64,000 nt of DNA, from NCBI RefSeq assembly GCF_963678975.1, contig NC_089272.1, forward strand, positions 62,074,574 to 62,138,573, given 5' to 3'. The position numbers and the translations under genes were made by a program. Positions within the stretch are counted from its first letter, which is position 1, and each line of letters begins with the position of its first letter. Source of the DNA: Dysidea avara. Its lineage: Eukaryota > Porifera > Demospongiae > Dictyoceratida > Dysideidae. The notes beneath the pieces were generated by a model, which saw nothing but the letters and a program-made list of their open reading frames with translations, ran no database searches and was not told the DNA's origin. Below, piece by piece: positions 38,801-49,869 of this stretch.

Positions 38801-41763
38801 ATTAATTACAGTATGCCTAAAATCTGGTTACTACTATACGCACGACATGTATACTTACCAGGGTATTAGTTTGGTCCCATAATAACAGTATATACCTAAT
38901 CCTGGAAATTCAGAAAACATCTGATATAATAAACAATTATATTCCTTAGTATGTAGACTAACCTGGAAATTCATGACACCCTTGATGTCACTACAGTCCA
39001 AGTACACTTAACAATTGAGAATGTATATATAGCTGTATGCTATGACAGAATAGTAACTAAATAAACTAGTATATTATTTAATTAAAAATGAAGTAGGGAT
39101 CCAAGTGATAAAGTAGTGAAACAAGAGATGAATGAAGGTATTATAGCACAGCATAGAATATCTCTACTTTAGCATTGAGCAAAAATAACTTTTTCCTATT
39201 TCCTCGTATAAAAAAAGCTACATTCAATTAAACACCTGTCTCGATCATAAGCCAGGGGTTTCCAGCACCTTTGGAAAATAAATGACTTGAGAGGCCCGGG
39301 TTATTACTTGAGTCTACTGTTAATGGCTTTAATTAGAGGTGCATTGATATTCGGATTGGCTATCGGCTATATTGGCCGTGTTTTTGCATATCGGTATCGG
39401 ATTGGTAACATGCATAAAAAAGTAGCAGATACAGATATACAGTACATAAACATCTATTTATAGGGCCATGACTCATGCTCTAGTAATACCCTAGTAGCGC
39501 ATGTTTATATAGTGTTGGCTGCTAATTACAGTCCCACTCTGTCACTTATTTACTAAATTTAGAGAGCAAATTGTTAGAGAAAATGTCCATGCTACCATAT
39601 TGAATTGGCTTTGTTTATCGGCTTGATAATATTATTTGTATTGGTTATCGGAATATCAGCTAAAAGCCATATCGGTGTACCTCTAGCTTTAATTGTTTCC
39701 CTTGTTGCTGCTGTTTCTTCATACTTGAGTTTAGAGCCTTCAGAGGGATGAAGGTACTACGAGTAATCACTTGAGTAGTCTGGGCGAGTCCATAGATATG
39801 TATGATACAACTATTTTCCAATCATTTTAAGCCACTTGTTTATATAGTCAACAGACTGTATCACTGTTCAGTATGCTTACCATTACAACAATCCCGTCCT
39901 ACCACCACCTGTAAATGCCAGGTGTTGGTCAGAATAAATGCCCGGTCTCAAATAAAGGCCCTGTTCATTTACAGGCTGGGTCAAAAATGCTGGGGCTTAT
40001 ATATAACATGCATGGATTTTCTATGCTGAAATACTATCTTTCACCTCTTGCTTCACTACTTCTTATTGCTTAAATTACTTAATTAATAATTGGTAAATGT
40101 ATTATGCACTAAAATCTATATACTGTATGTACGGTATGTGCAATTATCCTGTATTGTGTCACTACAGCCCTTCTCCATATTTGTGACATCAGCCATCTCT
40201 CATAAGCATATTGTATTGCAAGTCAGACCAAGTGACACAGTTGGACGTCTCATGGACTTAGTGAGAAAGAAATTTAGTAAGTTTATCTTGCATATTTATT
40301 AAGTACAGGGTATTCACTAAATGATTCCAGTTACAGTGTATGATGTACATATGTGCTTACTGTAAGTGCAATAAGATTCTAGATGCAGTATCATGGCGTA
40401 TACGTACATAAGCTCTGAACATTACTGAAATGCTCAAGTGTAACATCACACTTGTACTATAGAAATCAAGGGCATATCCAGGATTTTTTCAAAGGAGTTT
40501 CCAAAAATTCAGCAATCGACCACTGCAAAATTCCTCTTAGTTGTAATACGTTTCCTCTAGGGACCCACCGGTTATGCTTTTTTATTTTACCTATTATGCT
40601 ATGCTGGACTGCTTAAACCTTTAACCTATTATGTTCAAATTATGCTCAATTTGTATGCTTCAGTTATATAAATTTGCACTTTATGAGTGAATAAGTGGCT
40701 GAAGCACAGACTATAAACCATTGCTTGTCAAAATACATGTCACAGAAAAGATCGACATACTCTAATAGAACAGTCAACTACCTGTCTGTTCTGTTAGAGT
40801 TACTGACTGTTCTATTAGTGTATGTCAATCTTTTTCTGTGTATTTTTGGAAGAAGGTATTGCACAAATATTCTACCTATTATGCTAGCATTATGCTCAAT
40901 ACTTTCAGACACCTATTATGCTTATAATTATTCCAGCGTAATCGGCAGGTCCCCAGCTCCCTCCACTGCTGGTATCAAGACACGTCCAAAATAGTGTGGA
41001 CACAATGGTTATGAAGAAAGGTGGTAAGTTGTCTTACATCAGGAGCCTTTATTGTCCAAGTTTCTGTATACCATAAAGTAAAACAGACAACACAACGGTC
41101 TTATACACATTTCTTTTGGTATGCAAGGAAAAAGTCCTATTCATAAAAAGTAGCATCATACAAGCTACCAAATGCCTTCAAGGCTTTTGCAATTCTACAT
41201 GCCACCTCTCTAGTGACCTTTCCATCATTACATAGACATGGTCCAAGATAAGACTCAGTCACCTTCTCAATTTCACCTCCCTCCTCACTCAGTGGAGCAA
41301 CATCATCATCGCCAATACCACCCCCATAGCCACCCACACACGTGCACACACACAACACACACACACACATCCAGACATATACATGTTTTTCAGAAAAACA
41401 ATCAGGGGTGTGCCCACAGCCAACCTTCAGCCGGTCTTCAGCTGGCTGTGGGTGCATGCCTGGTTTGAAAAATACACACGTTTATGCCAAGGCTAGTAGA
41501 TTGTGGGAACATGTCTTCGAAAGAGGTGTTGGGAATGTATTTTCAGTATGTGATGTTTATAATATAAAGTATCTACATTCTGCATATATGTAGGCTGTTG
41601 TTATCTCAATTTTGTATTTTGATCCATAGTTATGCCCGATGTCTTTAGTCTGATATCAGGGTCACAAGAACTACGTTTGAATAATTCACTACGTGACTCA
41701 AACATCAAAAGCAACAGTCGTGTTATGATAGTGATAAGAATACCTGGTGGAGTGTTCAGCTAA
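26845..41763 (+). CDS. Gene 2: Death domain - domain X - CARD - ubiquitin-like protein (591 aa)
   Basis: Exons are 26845-26878, 33608-33892, 34015-34769, 37019-37477, 40168-40276 and 41630-41763, all GT-AG; phases agree at every junction and total 592 codons. Exon 2 is a Death domain (about 15-104): WYELGVML, RLQQIKSDHG, then Trp71 and Trp80 in the W..S.P...NW pattern, and LVAAL. Exon 3 (107-358) is a helical domain I cannot name, with HWNWDECSIL near 208 and a more beta-rich second half. Exon 4 is a CARD (about 386-470) clearly paralogous to gene 1 (FTNKLDASAIFPHL, DGWFDKLLLCL). Exons 5-6 are a Ubl closely matching gene 1, ending P-G-G-V-F-S; Gly587-Gly588 precede a three-residue tail. Exon 1 is only 34 bases and was picked because its phase and start context fit; it is the least certain part. 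The introns carry many transposons. Confidence 0.75.
27369..27642. repeat. Palindromic MITE related to the one at 27.82-28.09 kb
   Basis: Begins TATATCCTGTACTCCGATCT near 27380 and closes with the decayed complement GATGAAGATCAGAATACAGT near 27598, with GTCAAAG/CTTTGAC-type units between. Non-coding; lies just outside the larger Harbinger-like element. Confidence 0.65.
27756..29244. mobile_element. Harbinger-like MITE with nested foldback elements (gene 2 intron 1)
   Basis: The ends begin GGCCACTCCAAATAAA and are inverted over about 35 bases (27756-27791 and 29210-29244). They are flanked by TAA on both sides (27753-27755 and 29245-29247), a TWA duplication as in PIF/Harbinger elements. Inside lie another palindromic unit (about 27818-28090, ends ATATATCCTGTACTCC / GGAGTACAGGATATAT) and the large foldback listed separately. 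No transposase gene. Confidence 0.75.
28085..28905. repeat. Very long foldback repeat (arms about 350 bases)
   Basis: The left arm (about 28085-28435) and right arm (about 28545-28905) are reverse complements throughout. For instance CTAACCCCAGGTATGGGATT is mirrored by the GTACCTGGGGTTAG end, and TTTTGCATGAGGAAGTAG at 28413 by CTACTTCCTCATGCAAAA at 28546. Short frames inside are palindrome-derived. Confidence 0.8.
29495..29628. repeat. 13-bp minisatellite
   Basis: About ten near-perfect tandem copies of AGTCCAGTCCACC. The minus-strand Trp/Thr/Gly/Leu/Asp repeat frames are artefacts of this array. Lies in gene 2 intron 1. Confidence 0.95.
30190..30295 (-). repeat. tRNA-derived SINE-like segment
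   Basis: On the minus strand it has a box-A-like TAGTTCAGCTGGTAAAGC and a box-B-like GGTTTGAATCC about 55 bases apart, the spacing of a tRNA internal promoter. No cloverleaf is well preserved, so this is a tRNA-derived repeat rather than a tRNA gene. Confidence 0.6.
30509..31483. mobile_element. MITE (AGGGACCCGCTGATTA-type ends) with internal insertion
   Basis: The left end TAGGAACCCGCTGATTA near 30508 is mirrored by TAATCAGCGGGTCCCTA ending near 31485. Inside both ends are CCTATTATGCTCAA-type repeats, and near 31250-31320 a hairpin of the CTCTAATAGAACA motif. The same family occurs at 40,560-40,953. The GC-richer middle (30.7-31.1 kb, with AAGATGGCGGCGCCC) looks like inserted foreign sequence. 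Confidence 0.6.
32065..32790 (+). pseudogene. PIF/Harbinger Myb/SANT-like protein, degraded
   Basis: Three segments with stops between them read as the accessory DNA-binding protein of Harbinger elements. A SANT/trihelix-like start (EEILKLISIWSD, QRNRDVY) comes first, then YPDWECFDAIDAVIGY near 32275-32320. The C-terminal helix follows at about 32610-32770: EKSDKIMIELENKRTRFEE, then RRDEQDFQLQMM. In-frame stops occur near 32175, 32225, 32430 and 32727. It lies in gene 2 intron 1 and is no longer functional. The family call rests on remembered pattern only. Confidence 0.65.
33090..33200. repeat. (GTAT)n microsatellite
   Basis: Runs of TATG/GTAT with TACGTACG and TACATACG interruptions; a further tract of the same unit lies at 33540-33600, directly against the Death-domain exon. 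Confidence 0.9.
33203..33518. mobile_element. MITE with GCTGGGCGATATCA ends
   Basis: The left end GCTGGGCGATATCA at about 33203 is mirrored by TGATATTGCCCAGC ending near 33513; the interior repeats ATATCATGATAT-type units. A related end (GTGCTGGGTGGTAT) occurs near 35045 in intron 3. Confidence 0.7.
34770..37018 (+). other. Intron 3 of gene 2 with repeats
   Basis: Contains a MITE fragment from 35045 (CTGGGTGGTAT, then TATCACGGTATTA repeats), a short palindrome near 35510-35545 (ATATTGCCCGGGCAATAT core), and a strong palindrome at 36155-36262. An isolated ATG with ideal context (ACCATGG at 35789) followed by a GTTAGT donor near 35830 is present, but it does not fit the phase of the next exon. 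Confidence 0.5.
36155..36262. repeat. Imperfect palindrome around a GC-rich centre
   Basis: TACCATGGCTGC at 36156 is mirrored by GCAGCCATGGTA ending at 36262, and ATATACACCC by GGGTGTATAT. The middle reads GCAGCCCTCGGGCCTGCGGC. Likely a MITE or its solo hairpin. Confidence 0.7.
37597..37840 (+). repeat. SINE-like repeat with box-B-like motif
   Basis: Plus-strand copy of the family at 15.25-15.53 kb. It has TTTAGCACTTGTGCTGT at the start and GGTTCAAGGTCC (resembling a pol III box B) near 37790. It lies just after the CARD exon in gene 2 intron 4; frames that run into it from the CARD exon are read-through. Confidence 0.65.
39334..39685. mobile_element. hAT-type MITE with perfect 8-bp target-site duplication
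   Basis: The ends TAGAGGTGCATTGATAT and the mirrored ATCGGTGTACCTCTA delimit 352 bases rich in TATCGG/CCGATA units. The octamer GCTTTAAT flanks both sides (39326-39333 and 39686-39693). It sits in gene 2 intron 4. Confidence 0.9.
40560..40953. mobile_element. MITE (GGGACCCACCGGTTATGC ends)
   Basis: The left end GGGACCCACCGGTTATGC and the right end GCGTAATCGGCAGGTCCCC are inverted, followed inward by CCTATTATGCT repeats. The middle holds a hairpin built from GATCGACATACTCTAATAG and its complement (40747-40835). Lies in gene 2 intron 5. Confidence 0.75.
41030..41235 (-). pseudogene. LINE reverse transcriptase remnant
   Basis: The minus strand gives YLGPCLCNDGKVTREVACRI, then a KALKAFGSL helix, followed in another frame by an ETWTIKAPDV-like block near 41040-41070. 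This is the conserved thumb/linker of many LINE reverse transcriptases. Short and frameshifted. Confidence 0.65.
41400..41467. repeat. MITE-like hairpin related to 24.38-24.43 kb
   Basis: GGTGTGCCCACAGCCAAC is mirrored by the GCTGGCTGTGGGTGCATGCC segment, and a CCTGGTTT end follows. The gene 1 intron 2 hairpin has the same GTGCGCCCACAGC / GTGCGCACCTGGTTT plan. An ACACAC tract precedes it. Confidence 0.6.
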
Positions 41764-42950
41764 CAAAGCACTAGATTTTTATTTAATAGCAGGATCATTG
41801 CAAATACATATAAATTTGTAACTGTCCACTTAGTAGCCATCATATGATTTAGCTACTAGAAACTTATGATATCACATACTGTAGATGTATACTATAGAGT
41901 AAAACAGATATGGTTTCATATGTTTTTGTCAACGTTTGTAATATTTGTACAAATTTACACTCTTTGTACTGAATTTGTATGTTTCAACACATATACATAG
42001 ATACGTATGGTTGATCAGCGTGCATGTGATGCAAGTGGTACACTTCTGGCTATTAAAGTTTTGGCTTAAAACATGAAAGTATACAATAGGTGGGGAGTGG
42101 GATTGTAATGATGGATCAATGTGCAGATCAACTATATGGCAATTTTCCATTTTAAATAAGCATGATATGTAGGGATAGATCAACGAACTATGTATTCTGC
42201 ATGGTGGGTTTGTGTACGAGGTCCAATTTGTGTGAATTTTGCAAATTGAAACTAGATTCACAAAATTTTACTGTTTTCATATGAGCACATTTTGACTAAG
42301 GATTCTGCAATTGCAGAAATTTCTGCTGTAGATTAGTTGAATTGTATGTACTCACAAATATAGATTCAGACAATATTATAGATGTACTAATGTTTTACTT
42401 CAGTATCTATCACTGAAAAACAATTGAAACTACCCTATGACAACTCATGCAGTATATATACATAGCTAAATTTAGTTCAAAATCATACTAGCTGGATATG
42501 TGTAGAAACTGGCTTAGCTCAACAATAAATGATATACAATATACTTCCTTTTTCATACTAAGCATTGTTCATATAATATTATATGTTACTACTCTAATTC
42601 AACACCTTACTCCAATCCAGAATACATCTGACACCAGCAGCTGTTTGCTGTTTTGTCTTTATTGATTTATTATTTGTTTGATATTACCTTAGTATAATCC
42701 AACATCCCACACACTTTTCTGCCACTTTTAGCATTGGATCATAGAGGGTTCAGTGTACTAGGTATTCATTCAGCATAAGCAACTCGCCTCTGCATGACTA
42801 CAATATGGATTGCAACATCGATCTCTTTCATTTCAAAGTAAAGTACATGTTTAAAATTATATAGGTATTGTATTATAATCTCATCATACAGTATGTCAAG
42901 CAGTACGATAATAATATTAAGGTTTGGGCTTTTCTGGTCAAAAATATCAC
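41764..42950. other. No gene; 3' flank of gene 2
   Basis: AT-rich, with no recognisable coding segments. The frames on either strand are short and lack domains. Confidence 0.5.
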
Positions 42951-42954
42951 TAAA

Positions 42955-44060
42955 ACTCATCTCACAATACACCCTCATGGCATCTTGGCAGTATAACCAA
43001 GCCCAAAGTGCCTTCAGTATGACCTGAAACACTTCCTTAAATATATATTTAGTGGAATTTATTGACTGCCTGACTGACCGATGCCTTCAGACAAATGTAA
43101 GTCGATAGCAGCTAAGGCTACGTGCTTGAATTCTTTAGTGTTCAACGTCACTCAGCTTGACTGGTGCCATTTGGCATACCGCAGTACATACAATGTATGT
43201 TTCATGGACTTATCTTTGTCCTTTTGCTGTGTACCATTTATCTTTGCTGACGGCACAAGGAGTCGGTGTTGGTTCACAGTAGCGCCGTGTGATGGTGACG
43301 CTATATGTTTGACAGGAATCATTCAAGTTTTCCTTTGTGACTGATTGATTGCAGAAGTTCTACTCTTAATGTTTCTTTGTTTGTAACACTGGTTGACCAT
43401 TATATAGCTGAAAATGAAGTGTAATGGCTACTTTGCTATTTCAGTAATATTGATAGTTGGGGCACACATACATACTATAAGATACAGACGATAGTACTGT
43501 ATATTAGGGATCATAAGGGTTTGGAAAATATTACCCTCACAATGCCTTAATGGCTCCTTAGCAGTATTAGTTAGGTATAACTAAGCCCAAAAGTGCCTTC
43601 AGTACGACCTGAAATGCTTCCAAAAAGTTGCTACAAAATTTATTATTTTATTTAGTGGAATTTTCTACTGACTGACTGACTGACTGATTCTCCGATCGAT
43701 GCCTTCAGACAAATGTAACTTGATAACAGCTAAGGCTACGGGCTTGATTTATTTCCATGTTCGATGTCGCTTTAGCCCGACAGGTGCCTTTTGACATACC
43801 GTAGTACATACAATGCATGCTTCATGGACTTACCTGTGTCCCTCTTTGTGTCCATTTATCTTTGTTGACAGTGCAAATTAAAGTGTTAATTTGTGATAGC
43901 ACCCTGTGATGGCTTCCTTATGTTTGACAGGAATTGTTAAAGTTTTCTGTTGCAATGGATTGATTGCAAAGGTCCTACCTTCTCGTAGTGTCCTTTTTTT
44001 TGTATTGCTGCCTGAACATAGCTGAAAATGAAGTATAATGTCACTTCACTGTTTCAGTAA
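42955..44060. repeat. Two tandem diverged copies of an approximately 480-bp repeat
   Basis: Copy 1 (about 42955-43430) and copy 2 (about 43545-44060) share, in order, an AAGCCCAAAAGTGCCTTCAGT block, TTAGTGGAATTT, GATGCCTTCAGACAAATGTAA, CAGCTAAGGCTACG, CATACCGCAGTACATACAAT and TTTGACAGGAAT. A short third fragment (TTTAGTGGAATTTACCT) is near 53700. The 87-codon frame in copy 1 is not maintained in copy 2, so no gene is called. Confidence 0.75.
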
Positions 44061-44623
44061 CTGATAATTGGAACAAGCATTCAGATGAAAGCATTAAGCC
44101 TGGCACCATTATTTTCATTCTAATTTGGTATGCGTGAGTTCACCAGTCATAATAATGTTACAAAAAAGTTAATAAACAGGTATAAGGGAGATTAGGGTTC
44201 ATAGAAATAAAAGTAGTGAAACAAGGGAGGTCACCTACACCTGCAGATATACTAGTGGACATTAAATCCCTAATCCAGTCATGAGTAGAGATTGAAATAG
44301 GTATTTAATCAAGGGTGTAGCCAGTTTTCTGAATTGCCCAGGCACAGGGTCCAGTTGTCCCCATGTAAACTATTTAGTAAGAAACACGAACCCATCTCTG
44401 TGGACTCTTTATTACACATTTGCTGTCAAAAAGTTGTTTTCAAGTGCATACATGAACTTAGCTACTATACACTGCTGTTTGTGCAGCTTATTAGACTACA
44501 ATACTACTGCATGAATAATATAGAAGACTAAACTAAACAATTATGGACTAACTTAGCCTCCAGCCCCAATATTGGACTTCTTTTTCACTTCTCTGCTTAC
44601 ACACACTGAAGTGCTTTAGCATA

Positions 44624-44843
44624 CAGTGGAACCTCAGTTATCTGGACCCCATTTATCGCAATCCTCGGTAACTGAACCGTGGAAATGACTCCTCTATTAG
44701 AGCAGTGACTGTTCTATTAGGGAAGTTGAATAATACTGATATTTTTACAAATGTTCTTTATGGCTATTTATACACAGTTTCAGCTTTTCAGACCTACGGA
44801 CCACCCTTGGTCACAAGGGGTTTGAATAACTGAGGTTCCATTG
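44624..44843. mobile_element. Mariner/pogo-like MITE with TA duplication
   Basis: The element begins CAGTGGAACCTCAGTTAT and ends ATAACTGAGGTTCCATTG, flanked by TA on both sides. CAGTNGAACCTC ends with a TA target are typical of pogo/Tc1-mariner-derived MITEs. Inside is a TCTATTAGAGCAGTGACTG motif. Confidence 0.85.
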
Positions 44844-45727
44844 TACTTCATAACCAAAGTTTAAATAAACAATGATCCTCTTTAGTCCTGCTTCCAGTAA
44901 GACGGGCACTACAGCCGACTGGGAATTGGTTTTTGTCTGTCTTTCACTAGTCTATACCATCTAATAGAACAATTACATTCTTACTTCTATGTGTTTTCTG
45001 TGTCTGCTGTGTCCTGTCAACTCCTGTGTGTTGTCTGTGTTTGCTCTGTCCATCTCCGCTGTGTCCTGTGTGTCTGCTATATCCACTGTGTGCCACTCAT
45101 CAGACACAGTTGATATACAGGTCACAGCAGTCACAGTGGGCACAGCAGACATAGTCAACACTGCAGCACATGCACTGTACATATACACAGGAAATGACTT
45201 TCATTATTTAGTCTCGTGTGATCACATTCCATCAGGTGCAGGAAGTATATTTCTATAGTTAGTATAAAACTGTTTTTCCTACAGGTAAACAGAGAAGAAT
45301 TGGATTTTAAAAGACGTGTATTTTAAAATTTTGTATTTAATTATTAGCTAGTTGCTGAATGTTGCATGTATAAAGTGATCTCAAAACTGATGCACTTGGT
45401 GCATGCATGGTTGGTTTTCACATTGTAACTCAGTAAATTTACATTAAAATGAAGGTTTGTACTTTGATAGTTACCTAGCTGACACATGCAAGAAAATTCA
45501 TAAGTGGTATAGCTGGCGTGACAACAAATGATCACGGCAAAACCTGACTGCTGTTTCTCAATCGCATGACTTGTGAATATATGCCCGGTATAAAGTGCAC
45601 ATTTTTCCTGTACTTCTAATATAACACACATAGAATGTTCTAGAACAATCTAGTTTTCCATGCATAGATCTATGAAATTATATTCTGTTGCAGTAAACTA
45701 GAACTTCCATGAGATGAGCAACTGACA

Positions 45728-45800
45728 ACAGTGGCAGAGTAGTGGAGGTTTGGGTGTATAGGTGTAAAGGTCACTCCCTGGTTTGAACCCTGAATGATTT
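45728..45800 (+). repeat. tRNA-like SINE head
   Basis: Box-A-like TGGCAGAGTAGTGG and box-B-like GGTTTGAACCC about 50 bases apart, with a length that would fit a long-variable-arm tRNA ancestor. Acceptor-stem pairing is poor, so it is not called as a functional tRNA. Confidence 0.5.
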
Positions 45801-46860
45801 TTTGGCATTTTAATAAATGCACGGAGCTACCTCAATGTATCAATACCATCTGTGTACAGATGTCTCGATATGCAGAAGAAGAGGGAGTATGGTGCATGCT
45901 TTTATTCTGTTGGTATTTGCTACGACTGGGGACATGGGAAAGGAAGCAATCACTTTTTTATTGCCAGCTTGCTTAGCTCCTCTCAAAACGCAGTGCCTTG
46001 TCTTATAGCAGCACTTTGGCATGGCTTCGTTGCACCCTACATTTCTCTTTATTGAATTAACAACCATGTGTATCCAGAGAAGCCGCTCCATATCTTACAG
46101 GTCATCAGATACTTCCCCAGAAATGGGCCTTATTAGTGGCACTTAGTTGTCCCTTTTTGTAGAAAGTGTATCTGATTGTCCGATTGTAATTATGCATGTT
46201 GACATTGTTCAAACAAATGATATTTAAATTTTAAAAAAATTGACGTGTTCGTGCACATTTTTACTACTCAGTGACTGTTCTATTTATTTGATTATGCTTG
46301 TTTCACATGGTTGGTTTTTGCTTTATATCTCCTTAGCTAATACTCTCAGTACTTTCAAATCACAAAAGCTCTGTGCTACGGCTGTTAGCCTATCTGCATA
46401 CCAATTGTATAAGTTGTTTCTGTCCTGCAAAAAAATCACACAATTGCAATATTGGAAAATTGCTTGTAACTTTGCTCCACTTCTACCAATCTGTAGACAA
46501 ATTGGAAAATAAATGTGCTATTATTTGTTCTTTATACTTGATAAATCTGAAAAGAAACCAATAAGGCTTGCATGAGTTATGGAAATTTTTGTAAGTGGTG
46601 TGAAAAGAAAATTAACGGTAGAAGTAGAAAAATATGTATTAAGAAATTAAAACAAACTTTGAAGCACGTATCTCAAAGACAGCTGGATGAAACATTGTGT
46701 GGACAATTTCACACCTCAAGGAATGCTTCACAAATGGGCTATTTCTGTTTAGCCGTTACTGAGGTACACATGCGTGTTTTCTTGGTTCCTGTACATGTAC
46801 ACTTGTTTGTCGCACTGCAGCCACTGCCAAATGCATTGGCTTTTCTTTGACGCACAATAC
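45801..46860. other. No gene recognised
   Basis: Several overlapping short frames on both strands without domain resemblance or splice partners; AT-rich, probably intergenic. Confidence 0.45.
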
Positions 46861-46974
46861 ACTATTGTGTGTCCTGATATACAACTACAAGTGTATGCAC
46901 ATTTGTATTATAGAAGCATTGTGCAAATAATAATTACTTGTAGTTGTAATTCACTATAGACTTTTTAACTCAGC

Positions 46975-49445
46975 ATGTCATTGCTGTACATTATAGACAA
47001 AGCCTGTTTAATATCAACATGTCCACACAGGTGATTGTCTAAACAGTCCAGAAGCTTATCAAACCAACCATATGTAACACATGTATAAGGTAATTAATCT
47101 TCTTGGACTTAATATTCATGAGTAATTAAATCTTTATCATCAACTGTTAATGGTTCCGTGGCATCCAGGTGGGTTTAAAAGGCATCAACATCTAATTTCT
47201 CTCTCAACAGGAGATAATTTTTTTTTACTACTAGAGCTCTTCTTTTGCATGTTTTTACCTAGTCCTTCTCTTGTCATCTTACAAAAGCCTCATGATTTTT
47301 TTGTAATGAGTGATACGTTGATCTACAGTATGTAGATGTTGAGCTGAGCCCTCAAAAACATTTAATTAGGCCACATAACCTCATTATATTCTCATCCTCC
47401 AATACTCAAAACAGTAGTGTGGGAGGGTGGTGTTTTATTTTTTTTTTTATTAACTGGTAGCTGAATTATCTAGCTAAAAGTGAATTATATGACTCAGAAT
47501 GTAATTTTGATTAGACTGCTTTAGCTAGTTGTTAGGTGCTGGATGGCTTCACTCAGCCACCAATGGTGCAAACAAAATCCTTGACATGATAAGAAAAATG
47601 ATGGTGCGGGTGAAGATGAGAAACTAATAAGTAAGTTTATGTGGCCTAACTCAAAGATGGAGTGAAGTTTGGTTTATTTATAATACCGCTTGACCAAAAG
47701 TAGTTCAAAATCATTTCATTCAAATGTCTGACACTTCATGATCATTTACAAGTTTTCGCCATACATTTCCTATGAAGAAGCTATAAAGTGCATGTATAGT
47801 CTGTTATGTCTTTTGTCAAATTTGCTGTGTGGCCAAACCGTACATGTCTGCTTTTTACACTTTTATGGTCATCAGTAATCATCTAGTTTGCTGAAATGCT
47901 AGCTCTTTCTCTTAATAAAACATTTCGCTTTTCTGTTTTATATAGCTGTTTTCTCAGGACTCAGCTCAACGTGTACGTACTATAGTTCAGAGACATAATT
48001 ATGGATAGATAGCGGCCTATTCTGCTCCCCAAAATACTAAAATTCAAACTATTGTGCTTATAGCCATAATTATAACCTCAATATATTTTTGCTTTTACCT
48101 TTATAACATTATTTGGCAGTTTTACTGTAGTTTGTGAGCATCTCTTTAAAAGTATCGTCATGATCCTATGCCTATATTATGTTACCATCATGTTTACTAT
48201 TTCAGGCACCCATTATGAGCATAATATTGATACATGTAGGTGCTTACCCACAAGTTTCACCTGCACTTCTGAAACCACATTAGATGACAAGTGGAAGACC
48301 ATTCTTGCCATTTTCTGAAAATGCATGGTTTGGCTGAGTCAACAAAATCATCACTGTGACCATGTGTGTCATCATCTAGTGACAGTGACCTGTCTAACTC
48401 ATGATGTAGTGATGACCTCTTGTGGTTATCAACAGATGGCCATGGGCATGTAGGATTAGAGGTTATGCCATTACATAATTGTGCTGAGTCCTCTTTTAAA
48501 AAATCTGAGGCATTACTATGTATTCCAGAGTCAACAGAAGTTGTAAGAAGGTTGTAGTCTACTTTAAATGCTTGGTATTTGCCGTAGATAAACCTACAGT
48601 ATACATACAGTAATTAAGTACCAAGTATATACTCACGCATTATAAAATTCTTACCTATGCAATTAAATGCTCACTCATTTCTGAGGTATTAGTGCATCCA
48701 CAACAATCCCATACGAGGGTATATATACTAAAGAATTGTTATGTCCATAAGTGGTGGAAAGGGGAGGGCTAATACATAATGGATTCTTGACACTTGCTTA
48801 CTTGTGAAGATGCTGGTTGACTTCTGAAGCTGAGGAGTTGGGACAGTACATCCACAACAGTCCCAAGCAAACAACCTCTACATACACCAAGCAGCCAATA
48901 CGGCCACAAATCCTCATGATCAGTTCACACTTATTCCAGGTGTGTAGACATTTTTCAGTATAGACATAGAAACAGCTTGGTCTTTAGTGCTGAAACAGTG
49001 AAACCAATAATGTGCAGTCCTTGAAATTCACAGCCATGACCAACTCCAGTGTCAACTATGAACACTACCCAAATGGTTTGCTTGTAGATAAAGGGCATGC
49101 ATGGTGACCATTTATCAAGTATTTCTCCATTATCTTCATACTTGTTGGCAAACTTATAGCTATTTGTGGGCATATTTTAGCTCTTCAAATTCGAGAATGG
49201 AGTAGTTGGGAATTGAGAAGCAATGCTTTATCCACATGTTTTGATCTGCTTTACTGTCGGCATAGAAGGATAACACTTTTCCTTCACATAGTGACACTGT
49301 CCTTTGAGTCTACTTTAACATAGTCCACTTTTGCAAATGAAATTTGTAACAACCTGGCTACAGACTCAACATCTTTAAACAGATGCAATTTTTTTGCTGG
49401 CTCATTTTCCACACCGCCACATGTGGCCTTTGCCTGTAACCCAAA
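46975..49445 (-). pseudogene. Pseudogene A: decayed PH-PTB-CARD adaptor (gene 3 relative)
   Basis: Minus-strand homology to gene 3 in the same exon order. The PH exon (about 49445-49140) keeps the HLFKDVESV and SFAKVDYVK-like stretches. The PTB exon (about 49095-48795) keeps WVVFIVDTGVGH and GLHII. The linker exon lies at about 48600-48260 and CARD remnants at about 47235-46975. Breaks: a roughly 10-base deletion near the PH exon start (around 49430), loss of the GTAAGT donor after the KYEDNG codons (the sequence runs straight into GAGAAATACTTG), a one-base insertion at the PTB exon start, a deletion in the PTB, and a badly truncated CARD. Homology to gene 3 intron 1 continues to about 49870. 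No exon 1 was found. It would not make a working adaptor. Confidence 0.8.
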
Positions 49446-49869
49446 TAATGTGTAAATGCAATCTGGCTTGATAAAACAGTTACATAATGCATTATGAAAA
49501 ACATATTAATAGTAGCCATATTAATGCTTTAAGGCATGAATTGTAATTCTCATGCATGCTTGACACCAAAATGAACTAAGAATTTGTAGCTGAAATATTT
49601 TTAACATGTATGGCAGCTCATTGTTTGGGACCACAGTGCACACTGTATGTTTAATTATGTTATTTACCATGCAGCATCAGAGTGGAACCAAACTTAATGT
49701 CAGGATCTTCCACTCTGAAAGAATAAGGGTTGACTATGGCTATGGCTTTGTATGGGTAAAGTTAGTGCTCATGACTTTGGATTTTGAAATCAGTCAGTTG
49801 AATTGTCCCTGACTTAGTATATCATTACATGCAATTGCCATGTGCTTCAGTACAACTTTACAAGGTTAG

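Noticed and set aside
42955-43344. 87-codon plus-strand frame starting at 43081
   Set aside because: The tandem copy at 43.7 kb does not keep the frame, so this is a repeat and not a conserved gene.
30190-45800. Possible tRNA genes at 30.2 kb (-) and 45.73 kb (+)
   Set aside because: Box A and box B likenesses are present, but the stems do not pair into a good cloverleaf; called as SINE-like instead.
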